64,000 nt of DNA from Synergistaceae bacterium DZ-S4 (GCA_025943965.1 JAPCWD010000001.1:237432-301431), one strand, 5' to 3'; shown: positions 43,997-53,565, counted from the first letter of the stretch. Numbers and translations: made by a program. The notes: generated from the letters alone by a model not told the origin.

Positions 43997-45724
43997 ATGG
44001 AAAAGATCCATGCACCCGGATCTGAGGTGACCATTTCTTTTTGCGCAGCGGCGGGGCTGGGACTTCAGACTGCCGAAGACCTTGCCAGGCAGATGCTCAC
44101 AAAAGCCGGGTATTATGTATTCTCCACCCGGGAATACATGTCGAGGGTTAGAGGAGGAAACAATTCCACCCAGATAAGAGTATCCGGCAAACCTGTAAGA
44201 GCGTACCTTGACCGAATAGACTGGCTCTTTGCCCTCTCTCCGCAGCTTCGCCCGAACATAACCGAAAATATCACCGATGATACGAAGATATTGGGAGATG
44301 CTTCGGCAATGGAGAAAGAGATCGCTTCATTAGGCAGGAAAATGATAGACCTGGATCTTGCCAAAAGGGCGTCAGACCTTGGGAGTCCGAAATTCTCCTC
44401 AATGATAGTCGCTGGTTTCATAGCGGGTATCTTCATGCTGGGAGAAGATTCTGCAGATATTTTCATAGAAAAGCGCTTTAAGGATCCCGATCTTTCGGGC
44501 AAAAACAAGAAGGCTTTCAGGGTCGGACACGAGCTTGGAAAGGATCACGTCGGAGGAAGGCCGATCCTTCAAGTGCCGGCCAAGCCTGAAAATGACGAAG
44601 TCTTTCTCGATGGCAACAGCGCAGTGGCACTTGGGGCCGCCTCCGCGGGATGTAATTACATAACTGCCTACCCGATGTCGCCCGGCACCGGGGTCTTCTC
44701 ATATTTTGCAAAGAATGCCAAACTTTTTTCTGCTGTAGTCGAGCAGGTGGAGGATGAGATCTCTGCGATAAACATGGTCGTAGGGGCCGCTTATGCAGGA
44801 GCAAGGGCCATGACTACCACTTCGGGAGGCGGATTTGTACTGATGTGCGAAGGCCTGAGCCTTGCAGGAATAACCGAGACTCCGGTAGTGGTCCACCTGG
44901 CGCAGCGGCCCGGACCTGCGACCGGACTTGCCACAAGGACGGAACAGGCTGACCTTGAACTTGCTCTCTACGCGGGACACGGAGAATTCCCGCGCGCGCT
45001 CTACGCCCCGGTAAACGTTGAGAGCGCTTTCAGGATCGCAGGACATGCATTCCATACTGCTCACAAGTACCAGGTACAAACCGTCATACTGACTGACCAG
45101 TACCTTCTTGATACAGGCTATGATGTAAAGAGGCCCGATCCCTCTTATGTGCCTGCACCCATATCACCTGTCAAGACTGGCATCAACTACAAAAGATATG
45201 CCTTCCCTGCCGAAGGCGAGTATGTGTCGCCCTTCGGAGTGCCGGGATACGGAGGAGGGTTCGTGTCTTTCGACAGCCATGAACATACCGAGGATGCCCA
45301 TATAACCGAGGACAGGATCCTGAGGAAGCGTATGGTCGAAAAAAGGCTGAAAAAAATGGAGGCCATGAAGATGGAAGCGCTGCCTCCCATAGTCATAGGC
45401 CCCGAAAAATATGATACAGCCGTCGTATGCTGGGGGTCGGTATTCGAGCCTTTAAAGGAGGCGATGGAGATACTTGGCAGCAGGAACACCGTTCTCGTTG
45501 CCTGTGAGCAGGTTTATCCGCTCTCTGAGGAACTGTGGCGGATAATCAAATCTCCCTGCAGGAAGATATTCGTCGAAGGCAATGCCACAGGACAATTCTC
45601 CCGTGTCGTACGTTCACAGACGGGCACAGGAGCCGACGAACTTATTCTTAAATATAACGGATTCCAGTTCACAGTCGAAGAGCTTGCTGCAGAGCTTGGC
45701 AGCCTCCTCGGCGCAAAGTCATAG
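43997..45724 (+). CDS. korA: 2-oxoacid:ferredoxin oxidoreductase, gamma-alpha fusion subunit
   Basis: Oxidatively decarboxylates 2-oxo acids to acyl-CoA with ferredoxin reduction, a central step of amino-acid fermentation. The 575-residue subunit begins with the gamma domain (GLGLQTAEDLARQML, STREYMSRVRGGNNSTQIRV) and continues from about 195 with the alpha domain (GNSAVALGAASAGCNYITAYPMSPGT). The Glu-Asp-Glu region EQVEDEISAINMVVGAAYAG and GGGFVLMCEGLSLAGITETP match KorA. The substrate (2-oxoglutarate or branched-chain) is not clear. AAGGAGGGAACAAT precedes the ATG. korB follows after 18 bases. Confidence 0.9.
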   Translation: MEKIHAPGSEVTISFCAAAGLGLQTAEDLARQMLTKAGYYVFSTREYMSRVRGGNNSTQIRVSGKPVRAYLDRIDWLFALSPQLRPNITENITDDTKILGDASAMEKEIASLGRKMIDLDLAKRASDLGSPKFSSMIVAGFIAGIFMLGEDSADIFIEKRFKDPDLSGKNKKAFRVGHELGKDHVGGRPILQVPAKPENDEVFLDGNSAVALGAASAGCNYITAYPMSPGTGVFSYFAKNAKLFSAVVEQVEDEISAINMVVGAAYAGARAMTTTSGGGFVLMCEGLSLAGITETPVVVHLAQRPGPATGLATRTEQADLELALYAGHGEFPRALYAPVNVESAFRIAGHAFHTAHKYQVQTVILTDQYLLDTGYDVKRPDPSYVPAPISPVKTGINYKRYAFPAEGEYVSPFGVPGYGGGFVSFDSHEHTEDAHITEDRILRKRMVEKRLKKMEAMKMEALPPIVIGPEKYDTAVVCWGSVFEPLKEAMEILGSRNTVLVACEQVYPLSEELWRIIKSPCRKIFVEGNATGQFSRVVRSQTGTGADELILKYNGFQFTVEELAAELGSLLGAKS

Positions 45725-45742
45725 GAAAGGGGAGTGACGGGA

Positions 45743-46594
45743 ATGATCAGGACAGCATTTGATTACACAGGCGAGATATCATGGTGCCCGGGCTGCGGTG
45801 ACTATAAGATCCTGGAGTCTCTCAAGACGGCCCTGGATGAACTCGGACTGGATCCGCATGAGGTGGTGGTCGCTTCGGGAATAGGGCAGGCAGCCAAGAT
45901 GCCGCATTATATCAAGTGCCACTGCGTAAACGGCCTTCACGGCCGTTCCCTTCCCCTCGCCGCAGGCATAAAGGCCTCCAACAGAGCCCTCACGGTCATT
46001 GCCGTGGGCGGCGACGGCGACATGTACGGAGAGGGCGGGAACCACTTTATGCATGCCATAAGGAGAAATCCCGACATCACCAATATCGTATGCAACAACA
46101 TGATATACGGCCTCACAAAGGGGCAGGGATCCCCCACGACAGCTATAGGCATGAAGACCTCTACCCAGCCCTTCGGCGTTACGAGCAAGCCGCTGAATCC
46201 GCTGCTGCTGGCGCTTTCCTGCGGGGCGACATTTGTGGCCCGCGCATCGGCCGCCGATGCGGATAGAACTAAGAATATCATTGTGAAGGCGATAAAGCAC
46301 AAGGGTTACGCACTGGTGGACATATTCCAGCCATGTGTCTCATTCAACAAGGTGAACACCTGGCAGTGGCTCTCAAAGAGCACCAAATGGCTCGATGAGG
46401 ACAGGGATGCGTCAGACAAACTGGAGGCGATGAGGCTCTCAATGGAGACGGACCCCTACCCGCTCGGGATAATATACAGAAGCGAACACGAAAAGACTTT
46501 CGAAGAGAACCAGGCCCCCTATGAAACCGGCGACGATACCCCCCTGTACGCGAGGACGCCCGCTCTTGAGAACATTAGGAAGCTCCTTGACTGA
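45743..46594 (+). CDS. korB: 2-oxoacid:ferredoxin oxidoreductase, beta subunit
   Basis: ThDP- and Fe-S-binding partner of KorA, 283 residues from the ATG at 45743 (GGGGAG eight bases upstream; an in-frame GTG lies at 45734). It has the cluster ligands SWCPGCGDYKI, a third Cys in KCHCVNGLHGR, and the ThDP motif GGDGDMYGEGGNHFMHAIRR ending in VCNNMIYGLTKGQ. No separate delta (ferredoxin) subunit is present, so it probably uses free ferredoxin. Confidence 0.9.
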   Translation: MIRTAFDYTGEISWCPGCGDYKILESLKTALDELGLDPHEVVVASGIGQAAKMPHYIKCHCVNGLHGRSLPLAAGIKASNRALTVIAVGGDGDMYGEGGNHFMHAIRRNPDITNIVCNNMIYGLTKGQGSPTTAIGMKTSTQPFGVTSKPLNPLLLALSCGATFVARASAADADRTKNIIVKAIKHKGYALVDIFQPCVSFNKVNTWQWLSKSTKWLDEDRDASDKLEAMRLSMETDPYPLGIIYRSEHEKTFEENQAPYETGDDTPLYARTPALENIRKLLD

Positions 46595-46612
46595 CCTCAG
46601 GCATTAATGCAA

Positions 46613-46654
46613 CAAGTGAGAGGGCCGGGCGAAAACGCACGGTCCTCTCACTTG
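46613..46654. terminator. Hairpin between convergent korB and pdxT
   Basis: CAAGTGAGAGG (46613-46623) and CCTCTCACTTG (46644-46654) are perfect complements with a 20-base loop. There is no strong T run. Confidence 0.6.
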
Positions 46655-46661
46655 AATGATC

Positions 46662-47237
46662 CTACGGTATCATCGAAAGAAAGTAGGAATGGACTGTAAG
46701 ATCATCGGTGACCTCGGGATGGAAAGATGTAACGAGCATGTTGGCCTCTCTTGCCGCCGTTATCGCCCCATCTTCGGAGGAAAGCACGACAACATCTTTT
46801 CCTGCCGAGGATATGTAGGGAGCCCTTATGAAAGACATCGGAATATCTCCCATTCCTGCAAAATCCCCGGTTGTCATGAAGCTTCCCAGCTGTCTTCCGT
46901 ACGCATTGCGCCTTACGGCTATATCCATTACTGCAAAGTGCTTCCTGTCGTCGTTCTCTATCCTTTTAGCCAGGAGTACCATCCCCGCGCATGTGCCATA
47001 TACAGGAAGCCCTCCCCTTATCAGCGGCAGGATCAAATCGAAAAGCCCCGATTCCCGGAGCAGTTTGCCCTGAGCGGTGCTCTCTCCTCCGGGGAAGATC
47101 AGCCCGTCAATATTTTGGGAAAGATCCAAGGAGGAGCGTATCTCCCTGACCGACACCCCAAGTCTGCCAAGAGCTGAACAGTGTTCCTCAAAAGCTCCCT
47201 GGACAGCAACTACCCCTACGGTGAAAATTTTTCCCAT
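46662..47237 (-). CDS. pdxT: Pyridoxal 5'-phosphate synthase, glutaminase subunit
   Basis: Class-I glutaminase of 191 residues that feeds ammonia to PdxS. It begins VGVVAVQGAFEEH; the oxyanion region is PGGESTAQGKLL, the nucleophile Cys lies in YGTCAGMVLLAK (about 84), and the His-Glu pair is in SFHPEVTDD near the C-terminus. It starts just after the pdxS stop, so the two are co-transcribed and coupled. Confidence 0.95.
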   Translation of the reverse strand: MGKIFTVGVVAVQGAFEEHCSALGRLGVSVREIRSSLDLSQNIDGLIFPGGESTAQGKLLRESGLFDLILPLIRGGLPVYGTCAGMVLLAKRIENDDRKHFAVMDIAVRRNAYGRQLGSFMTTGDFAGMGDIPMSFIRAPYISSAGKDVVVLSSEDGAITAAREANMLVTSFHPEVTDDLTVHSYFLSMIP

Positions 47238-47239
47238 CC

Positions 47240-48118
47240 TTATTTTCCGCGCTCCGCCATCAGTACCGCTATTTCTTTCTCGTTGATGCCGACCATCGCC
47301 TCACCAAGGTCCTCCGACACCTCTGCAAGGACCTTCGGGTCCAAGTAGTTTGTCACAGCCCTGACTATTGCGGAGGCGCGCTTCTTCGGGTCGCCGGACT
47401 TGAAGATCCCGCTTCCTACGAATACTCCTTCAGCGCCCAGCTGCATCATGAGAGACGCATCTGCCGGAGTGGCTACACCTCCTGCGGCAAAGTTGACTAC
47501 CGGAAGTCTTCCCTCTTCATGTACAGAGAGTAGAAGTTCGTAGGGGACCTGAAGCTCTTTGGCGGCCTCAAATATCTCATCCCTGCGCATTGAGCTGATC
47601 CTGGAGATCTCTGCGTTCATGGCCCTCAGGTGGCGGACTGCCTGGATAACGTCGCCTGTGCCGGGTTCGCCCTTTGTCCTTATCATGGTGGCGCCTTCAG
47701 CTATGCGGCGGAGGGCTTCCCCGAGATTTCTTGCTCCGCAGACAAAAGGCACCCTGAACATCGTCTTGTCGATGTGGTAGACGTCGTCGGCTGGGCTCAG
47801 CACTTCGCTCTCGTCTATGTAGTCGATCTCGATGGCTTCCAGTATCTGTGCCTCAACAAAGTGGCCTATCCGGCACTTCGCCATTACGGGTATGGAAACT
47901 GCGGCCTGGATGTTCTTTATCATTTTGGGGTCGCTCATCCTTGAGATACCGCCTGCCTGCCTTATATCGGCGGGTATCCTTTCAAGGGCCATCACCGCGC
48001 ACGCTCCGGCTTCTTCTGCTATGCGCGCCTGTTCGGGGGTCGTAACATCCATTATGACTCCGCCCTTGAGCATTTTTGCAAGGTCTCTGTTCAGCTTTAC
48101 CTGTTCGCTTGTGATCAT
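47240..48118 (-). CDS. pdxS: Pyridoxal 5'-phosphate synthase, lyase subunit
   Basis: Makes PLP from ribose 5-phosphate, glyceraldehyde 3-phosphate and ammonia. The length is 292 residues from the ATG at 48118 (AAGGAGGAATTGTCACC). Key segments are [20 protein letters not shown], the lysine-bearing [16 protein letters not shown] and [16 protein letters not shown], and [20 protein letters not shown] with FVGSGIFKS. It is one of the most conserved proteins in the window. It is divergent from the MocR-type regulator. An ATTGT-N7-ACAAT element at 48175-48191 in the shared gap could be an operator. Confidence 0.96.
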   Translation of the reverse strand: MITSEQVKLNRDLAKMLKGGVIMDVTTPEQARIAEEAGACAVMALERIPADIRQAGGISRMSDPKMIKNIQAAVSIPVMAKCRIGHFVEAQILEAIEIDYIDESEVLSPADDVYHIDKTMFRVPFVCGARNLGEALRRIAEGATMIRTKGEPGTGDVIQAVRHLRAMNAEISRISSMRRDEIFEAAKELQVPYELLLSVHEEGRLPVVNFAAGGVATPADASLMMQLGAEGVFVGSGIFKSGDPKKRASAIVRAVTNYLDPKVLAEVSEDLGEAMVGINEKEIAVLMAERGK

Positions 48119-48237
48119 GGTGACAATTCCTCCTTGTGGATATTCTGATGATGTTCTATTATTTATATGTCTCAATTGTCATTTAAACAATGTACAGATC
48201 ATATTATTTTTAACATGACAGATTGGAGGCTTTTGCA

Positions 48238-49608
48238 TTGATATGCGATTTCATTTCCATTGAGAGCGATTCTGGTATCCCGATGTGGAAGCAGATATAC
48301 GAGGGGGTAGCTGAAGCGATCGGGAGAGGAATGATAGGCGCTTCCGAACGGCTGCCCTCTGTTCGCGAACTCTCTGATTCGCTTGGCGTAAGCCGTTCTC
48401 CGGTCGAAAACGCTTACATACACCTTCAGCTCGACGGCCGCATCGAAAGCAGGCCCAAAAGCGGATACTTCGCGCTCAAAAGGTCCGGAGAGGCCGTGCG
48501 GGAGGAGGTCCGGGAGCCGGCACCGAAGCAAAGTGTGAAATATGACCTCTGCAGTACGGGGATAGATTCAGATACTGCAGATATTCCGGTTTGGAGAAAG
48601 CACCTCCGCGCAGCCCTGAATATGCAGGAAAAGATAATTTCGGCGGGAGATCCTCAAGGTGAGCGCGAACTCAGGGATGCTCTGGTCAGATACTGTTTTG
48701 AGGCGCGAAAAGTCAAGGCGTCGTCAGACCGTATCGTTATAGCCTCAGGGACTCAGCAGCTGTTGACAGAACTTTGCCGGATGGCCGGAAATGCGGGAGT
48801 CGTCGCTGCGGAACGGCCGGGATATGCCCGTGGGGAACGGATATTCCGTGACTTCGGCTGGAAAGTTGAGTACATAGGAAACGTGGGGGAAATGCCCGGC
48901 GTGCGCCTCAGAGAGGGGAATTACGACCTTTTTGCGGATATCACATCCAATCGGCCCCGGATGCCCCTTTCACAAATTTCCAGAAGACGGAAAGAGCTCC
49001 TCGACTGGGCTGAATATGACGATTCATACATACTCGAGGATGACTACAACGGCGAGCTGCGCTATTTTTCCCGATCGGTCCCTTCACTCCAGGGAGCTTC
49101 TCCCGAAAGAGTCATATATATTGGAAGCTTTTCAAGGCTTCTCCTTCCCTCAGTCCGTATTGCCTACATGGTCATACCCGGCGGCCTTGCGGAGAGGGCG
49201 GGCATAAAAAGTTCACTTTACGACCAGACCTCCAGCAAGATAGAACAACTTGCCCTTGCGAATTACATTAATGACGGACACCTTGAAAAGCATATAAGGA
49301 GAAGCAGAAAGGCGTATCAGATCAAGAGCAGGGAGATGCTGAGAATTATCGGCGAAGCCTTTGAAGAGAAGGTCCGGTACGAGCTTCTTGAGACTTCCCT
49401 CTGCGTAGCTGTAACTTTCGGATCGAAGTCTGCTCCGGAAGAGCTTTCAGCGGCGGCACATTCAGAAGGGATAGCCGTAGATCAGATATCCTGTTCTGCC
49501 GAAGAGGGGCTTCTTACGGCCAACCTCTCTTTTTCAGCAATACCGTGCGGATCTATCAGGCCGGCCGTTCAGGCGCTCTGCTCGGCCTGGAAGGAACACA
49601 TCAGGTAA
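48238..49608 (+). CDS. pdxR: MocR/PdxR-type regulator (GntR helix-turn-helix plus aminotransferase-like domain)
   Basis: Regulator of about 456 residues, probably controlling pdxST from its divergent position. The start is set at the TTG at 48238, eight bases after GGAGG. The N-terminal GntR winged helix has PMWKQIYEGVAEAIGRG, RLPSVRELSDSLGVSRSPVE and ESRPKSGYF. The large C-terminal domain is a fold-type I aminotransferase: GTQQLLTELCR, ILEDDYNGELRYF and YIGSFSRLLLPSVRIAY. In MocR proteins the last block normally reads SFSK, the Lys holding PLP as a Schiff base. Here it is Arg (AGG at 49135-49137). Its last eight bases overlap the convergent EamA gene. Confidence 0.85.
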   Translation: MICDFISIESDSGIPMWKQIYEGVAEAIGRGMIGASERLPSVRELSDSLGVSRSPVENAYIHLQLDGRIESRPKSGYFALKRSGEAVREEVREPAPKQSVKYDLCSTGIDSDTADIPVWRKHLRAALNMQEKIISAGDPQGERELRDALVRYCFEARKVKASSDRIVIASGTQQLLTELCRMAGNAGVVAAERPGYARGERIFRDFGWKVEYIGNVGEMPGVRLREGNYDLFADITSNRPRMPLSQISRRRKELLDWAEYDDSYILEDDYNGELRYFSRSVPSLQGASPERVIYIGSFSRLLLPSVRIAYMVIPGGLAERAGIKSSLYDQTSSKIEQLALANYINDGHLEKHIRRSRKAYQIKSREMLRIIGEAFEEKVRYELLETSLCVAVTFGSKSAPEELSAAAHSEGIAVDQISCSAEEGLLTANLSFSAIPCGSIRPAVQALCSAWKEHIR

Positions 49609-50512
49609 GCTGTCCGCCCTTTGCGCCGTTCTCCCTGTACTTTTTTCTGAGGGCCGGGAGTGCTTCCACGATCATGACCCCTGCCAATATCATAGCCGAA
49701 GCTATGAATATTCTGAACGTCATCGGTTCGCCTATGAACATCACTCCGGCCACAGAGCCGAATACCCCGGAAGTGGAGAGCAGAATGGCCACATGTGTGG
49801 CATTCGTATATTTTTGGGCAACAGTCTGTATTACAAGCGTCAGTGCGAAGCCTATGGTACCGGTGTGGATAAGGGCCAGCCATGCCTTGAGAGGGATATG
49901 TGCGGGAAAGGGCTCGAATATTGCTGCGGCAGCCACTGCCAGGAGCATTCCTCCGAAAGCCTGCCAGCACGTCAGCGCGTATGGATCAACGCCCCTCACG
50001 TACTTCTGAACAAGCAGTATGTATATCGTAACAAAAACGCATGAAGCAAAACTTAACAGGTCTCCGAGATTGACCGAGAGGTCCACGTCAAGCATAAGGC
50101 CTACCATGCCGGCAGTGCAGAGCAATACAGAGAGTACCACATGCCAGCCTGGGAATTTTTTTGTGATGATCCAGACGGAGAGCGGCACCAGGACCACTGA
50201 CATGGAAATTATAAAGGACTGGTTGCCTGCGGTAGTGTAAAGCAGGCCTACGGCCCCGCAGAGGTAAGCGCAGATGAAGACCATCCCGACAAGAGTGCTC
50301 TTCAGCCGCATCTCCCGAGGCAGGAGAAATGCTTTTTTTCCGAAAAATATCATCACTGTCGCCCAGGCTATCGCAAAACGCAATCCGCAGAACCAGAGCG
50401 GGGTGATCCCTTCGAGTGCGTCCCTTATGACAACGTTTGTTGTTCCCCATATCAGGGCGACAAGCAGTATCCCAAGATCGCCCAGAAGCATATAAAGCCT
50501 GTTCCTGTCCAC
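49601..50512 (-). CDS. EamA/DMT-family membrane transporter
   Basis: Inner-membrane exporter or permease of 303 residues with about ten hydrophobic helices arranged as two EamA repeats (about 10-145 and 155-290). WGTTNVVIRDALEGITPLW at the N-terminus and the Ser/Gly-rich LLSTSGVFGSVAGVMFIGEP in the second repeat are typical. Such proteins often export amino acids or metabolites, but the substrate here is unknown. It uses a GTG start with AGGAGG eight bases upstream. Confidence 0.88.
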   Translation of the reverse strand: MDRNRLYMLLGDLGILLVALIWGTTNVVIRDALEGITPLWFCGLRFAIAWATVMIFFGKKAFLLPREMRLKSTLVGMVFICAYLCGAVGLLYTTAGNQSFIISMSVVLVPLSVWIITKKFPGWHVVLSVLLCTAGMVGLMLDVDLSVNLGDLLSFASCVFVTIYILLVQKYVRGVDPYALTCWQAFGGMLLAVAAAAIFEPFPAHIPLKAWLALIHTGTIGFALTLVIQTVAQKYTNATHVAILLSTSGVFGSVAGVMFIGEPMTFRIFIASAMILAGVMIVEALPALRKKYRENGAKGGQLT

Positions 50513-50599
50513 TAGAAAAGCCTCCTAACAAGTAAGCACGGTCCCTATTTTAACCCTTTACTTTAAAAAACTAAAGGATAAAAGTCCGATCCGGAGAGA

Positions 50600-51484
50600 T
50601 CAATGCCTGCTTTCCAGTGAGAGAGTCCCGTTTTCGAATGAACAGAGGAGTTCGCCCGAATCGATAAGAGGCGAAAGGATCGCTGCCACGGTGCTCTGTA
50701 TGAGGACATACTGCGACAGATTCATGTCAAGTCCATGCCTTTGAGCGAGCTTTCCGACTATCCCATCTCTTGTGGAAGGCTCTGAACATATTTCAAGTAT
50801 CTCTTCCCTCAGTGCGTTCAGGCATTTTCTGTTGGCTTCTGTGACAGGAACGATGTCTTCGCATATGTCTCCGTGCGAAGGGATAAAATAGTCTGCACTG
50901 AAGCTCTCAAGCATGTCAAAGGTCTCCATGGCGCTGCCGTAATCTGCGGTGAAGGGGATGCCGTACTTGCTCAGTATACGCCCGGATATGACTGAATCCG
51001 CTGTAAAAAGGACACCGTCAGGCGTAAGCACGCCGATCTGCCCGTGAGCATGGCCGTAAAGGGGGACGATCCTGAGCCCCCATACTTCGATAACGGTATC
51101 CGGCTCTGCCGTAAGTGTCACTTTTGAGGGCTCCGCCTGGAGAAATTTATTGCAGATCGCCTTTGGTGCCCTTCCCGACCAAAGTATCTCCGGCTCCATC
51201 TCAGGCATATTAATGAAAGGCGCCTCCTTTGCGGAGGCTGCGATCGCGCATCCGGTCCTCTTTTGTATGAATGCGTTGCCCCCGACATGGTCGGCGTGGA
51301 AATGGGTGTTTATTATCAGACGGATCTTCCAGCCCTTCTCTTCAGCAAGGCGCAGTATCTTCCTTCCGGAGGAGGAGTCGTTGCCGCTGTCGATAAGGAC
51401 GGCCTCTCCTTCTTTTACATAGGCCCCTATGTTGACAGGTCCGCAAGCCATCCAGGTATTCCCCTTTATATTATTGAATTCCAT
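50600..51484 (-). CDS. MBL-fold metal hydrolase
   Basis: A 294-residue metallo-beta-lactamase-fold protein. Metal ligands appear as THFHADHVGG near residue 60, the His in PLYGHAHGQIG near 145, the Asp in LFTADSVISG near 165, and the His in FIPSHGDICED near 205. The order fits glyoxalase-II-like or RNase-Z-like hydrolases. The C-terminal 80 residues are a helical add-on seen in many such hydrolases. The substrate is unknown. GTGAGGATCA precedes the ATG. Confidence 0.87.
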   Translation of the reverse strand: MEFNNIKGNTWMACGPVNIGAYVKEGEAVLIDSGNDSSSGRKILRLAEEKGWKIRLIINTHFHADHVGGNAFIQKRTGCAIAASAKEAPFINMPEMEPEILWSGRAPKAICNKFLQAEPSKVTLTAEPDTVIEVWGLRIVPLYGHAHGQIGVLTPDGVLFTADSVISGRILSKYGIPFTADYGSAMETFDMLESFSADYFIPSHGDICEDIVPVTEANRKCLNALREEILEICSEPSTRDGIVGKLAQRHGLDMNLSQYVLIQSTVAAILSPLIDSGELLCSFENGTLSLESRH

Positions 51485-51554
51485 TGATCCTCACCTCATG
51501 CTGATTATAGGCTATCTGTTCCCTCTGATTTTTAAGAAGGGATATCTGAATATG

Positions 51555-51581
51555 AAAAAGGGCGGGTCTGCCGACCCGCCC
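51555..51581 (-). terminator. Terminator of the FAD/Fe-S dehydrogenase operon
   Basis: GGGCGGGTC (51560-51568) pairs with GACCCGCCC (51573-51581). On the minus strand five T residues follow. Confidence 0.88.
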
Positions 51582-51605
51582 CGAAAGGTGTTCCTTTGTT
51601 CTTTT

Positions 51606-52757
51606 CTAAACTACGTTCGGCTCAACTATGCGTTCTCCGCGCTCGAACCGGCGGTAATCCATTATAGTCGGGTCGATCGGCGGTTTGTCGCCGTTGAGGA
51701 GAGCCGTCATGATCTGGCCTGCTACCGGCCCGAGCATGAAGCCGTGACCGGAGAAGCCTGTAGCATGCCAGAATTCCTTGACATCGGTCTCGCCAAGTAT
51801 AGGTGCCGCATCCGGGGTCATGTCGTAGTATCCAGCCCACTGGCGTACCACGCGGATGTCCTTTGCTCTCGGAAGCATCTTGACTATCGTCTTCGCGATG
51901 CTTGCTACTGAATGGGCCGTTGATGTGTATCCAAGCAGAGGTTCATGTGCGGGGCTTTCGCCTGCGATGATCGAACCGTGGGGACGCTGCTGGATGTAGT
52001 AGTTGCCGCTGAAGCTCATAAGCATCGGGGGGCATACGCCCGGATCTACGGGTTCGGTGATGAGGATCTCGTGACGCTCTGCCCAGTTGGGGAGCTTGAT
52101 GCCCGCCATCTTGGCGATATCCTGTGCCCATGAGCCCGCGCAGTTGATGACCTGTCCGCATTCGATCGTGCCGCGAGTCGTCTCGACCGCTTTGATCCTG
52201 CCAGCTTCGACCTTGAGTCCCTTGACTTCAGTGAACTTGTAAAATTTTGCTCCGTAGCGCTTCGCCGCTTCCTGGAAGGCGAATGTGGTAAGGAAGGGGT
52301 CGGCATGTCCGTCCCTCTGATAGAAGGTGAATCCAAGTGCGTCATCTACAGCCACTCCGGGGCAAATCTCCTGTGCCCTTTTGACATCTGTGAAAATCTC
52401 GGTCTTGATCCCCAGGCTGTGCTGAAGTTCCACGTTCTTTTTGAACTGGGCCCATTCTTTGTCCTTATATGCAACGAGAAGGTATCCGCCCTGGTTTAGG
52501 CCTGTGGGCAGCCCAAGTTCTTCATCAAGTTGCTCGAAGGTATCAAGGCATGCCAGAGCCATCCTGCAGTTGAGCTCAAGGCCCCACTGTGCGCGGATGC
52601 CTGCTCCGCAGCGGCCGGTCGAACCGGAGCATACGGTGTTTTTCTCTATCAGGACGACATTCTTTCTTCCTGATTTTGCAAGGTAATATGCAGTAGCTGT
52701 TCCGACTACTCCTCCGCCAATTATTACTACATCAGCTGTTTTCGGAAAATCCATCAT
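51606..52757 (-). CDS. FAD-dependent amino acid dehydrogenase catalytic subunit (DAO family, HcnC/SoxB-like)
   Basis: D-amino-acid-oxidase-fold flavoprotein of 383 residues, predicted to oxidise a secondary or D-amino acid (proline, hydroxyproline, sarcosine or similar). The FAD dinucleotide motif ADVVIIGGGVVGTATAYYLAKSG is at residue 8 (given in parts: IIGGGVVGTATAYYLA). SGSTGRCGAGIRAQW and the C-terminal HATGFSGHGFMLGPVAGQIM also match SoxB/HcnC. The start is at the ATG at 52757, five bases after AGGAGG. It is the last of five genes, so electrons probably pass from its flavin to the Fe-S subunits encoded upstream. Confidence 0.85.
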   Translation of the reverse strand: MMDFPKTADVVIIGGGVVGTATAYYLAKSGRKNVVLIEKNTVCSGSTGRCGAGIRAQWGLELNCRMALACLDTFEQLDEELGLPTGLNQGGYLLVAYKDKEWAQFKKNVELQHSLGIKTEIFTDVKRAQEICPGVAVDDALGFTFYQRDGHADPFLTTFAFQEAAKRYGAKFYKFTEVKGLKVEAGRIKAVETTRGTIECGQVINCAGSWAQDIAKMAGIKLPNWAERHEILITEPVDPGVCPPMLMSFSGNYYIQQRPHGSIIAGESPAHEPLLGYTSTAHSVASIAKTIVKMLPRAKDIRVVRQWAGYYDMTPDAAPILGETDVKEFWHATGFSGHGFMLGPVAGQIMTALLNGDKPPIDPTIMDYRRFERGERIVEPNVV

Positions 52758-52766
52758 ACGCACCTC

Positions 52767-53036
52767 CTACTCATCCTCGGCAAGAAGTCCGAGTTTAATT
52801 GGTTTCACCGGAGGCCTGATGGTTCCGGGATCAAGTTCTGATATTGGTTTGCCTGTAGCCTTTGAGAGCTCGCGGAGGATTATGTCGCGGCAGCCTCTGC
52901 CCTGGCAGGGTCCCATGCCTACGCGGAGTTCCCTCTTGAGTTCATCAAAGGTGTCATAACCGCGTGCGATCCATTCGCGGATCTCGTCTATCTCTATCTC
53001 TTCGCAACGGCAGATGATATTCTTTTTCTCAGTCAT
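52767..53036 (-). CDS. BFD-like [2Fe-2S] protein of the dehydrogenase complex
   Basis: A small 89-residue Fe-S subunit. The Cys pattern ICRCEE near the N-terminus and GPCQGRGC about 35 residues later is that of the BFD-like [2Fe-2S] domain. In HcnB-type dehydrogenases this domain usually sits at the C-terminus of the FAD/NAD subunit; here it is a separate gene. The start at 53036 is an ATG with AAGGTGG about ten bases upstream; an in-frame GTG at 53045 overlaps the previous stop. Confidence 0.85.
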   Translation of the reverse strand: MTEKKNIICRCEEIEIDEIREWIARGYDTFDELKRELRVGMGPCQGRGCRDIILRELSKATGKPISELDPGTIRPPVKPIKLGLLAEDE

Positions 53037-53038
53037 GG

Positions 53039-53563
53039 CTAGCACACCACCTTGATGGCACGGATCTCTCCGACCAGTTTTTTAGGAATGACCACGCTCA
53101 CTACCGTAGTCTGATCCTTAAGGGGTTCCGTTACGGTATATATCTCTCCCTCGGAGACCTCTTCGCCTGTCCTGTTCAGGCACTTTACCTTCTGTCCCTT
53201 CGCAGGCTTCGGCTCAAGTTCGTACGGAAGCTTGATGACCGCTTCGTCCGCTCCGTAGGTAAGGTCCACCACAAAGCAGGCAAGTCCGGGGCATTTCGCT
53301 ACGCAGAGACCGCAGCCCGTGCATTTCTCATAGTCTATCGACGGGACGTCGTTGATGTCCGCGAACGGCTTGACCGCTCCCGTAGGGCAGCTGGTCGCAC
53401 AGGGGTTGCAGGGGATGCGCTGCGGACATTCTATTACTACATATCCGCCCTTTTTCTTCTCCCACGCTTCCTGCGGGGGAAGGATGGCCCCGGGCCTGTT
53501 CTCTACAAGGACTCCGCTGCAGAATAGTTTCTCTTTGTCATTGCTGTTGCATGTGCAGCCCAT
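53039..53563 (-). CDS. 4Fe-4S dicluster ferredoxin-like subunit
   Basis: A 174-residue Fe-S protein. It has an N-terminal Cys pair in MGCTCNSND, then two clusters of the ferredoxin type: CPQRIPCNPCATSCP and KCTGCGLCVAKCP. A C-terminal beta domain of about 80 residues follows (KVKCLNRTGEEVSEGEIYTV). It starts at an ATG preceded by GGGAGGCATAAAG inside the end of the previous gene. It probably relays electrons between the flavin subunits or to a soluble acceptor (inference). Confidence 0.82.
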   Translation of the reverse strand: MGCTCNSNDKEKLFCSGVLVENRPGAILPPQEAWEKKKGGYVVIECPQRIPCNPCATSCPTGAVKPFADINDVPSIDYEKCTGCGLCVAKCPGLACFVVDLTYGADEAVIKLPYELEPKPAKGQKVKCLNRTGEEVSEGEIYTVTEPLKDQTTVVSVVIPKKLVGEIRAIKVVC

Positions 53564-53565
53564 CT

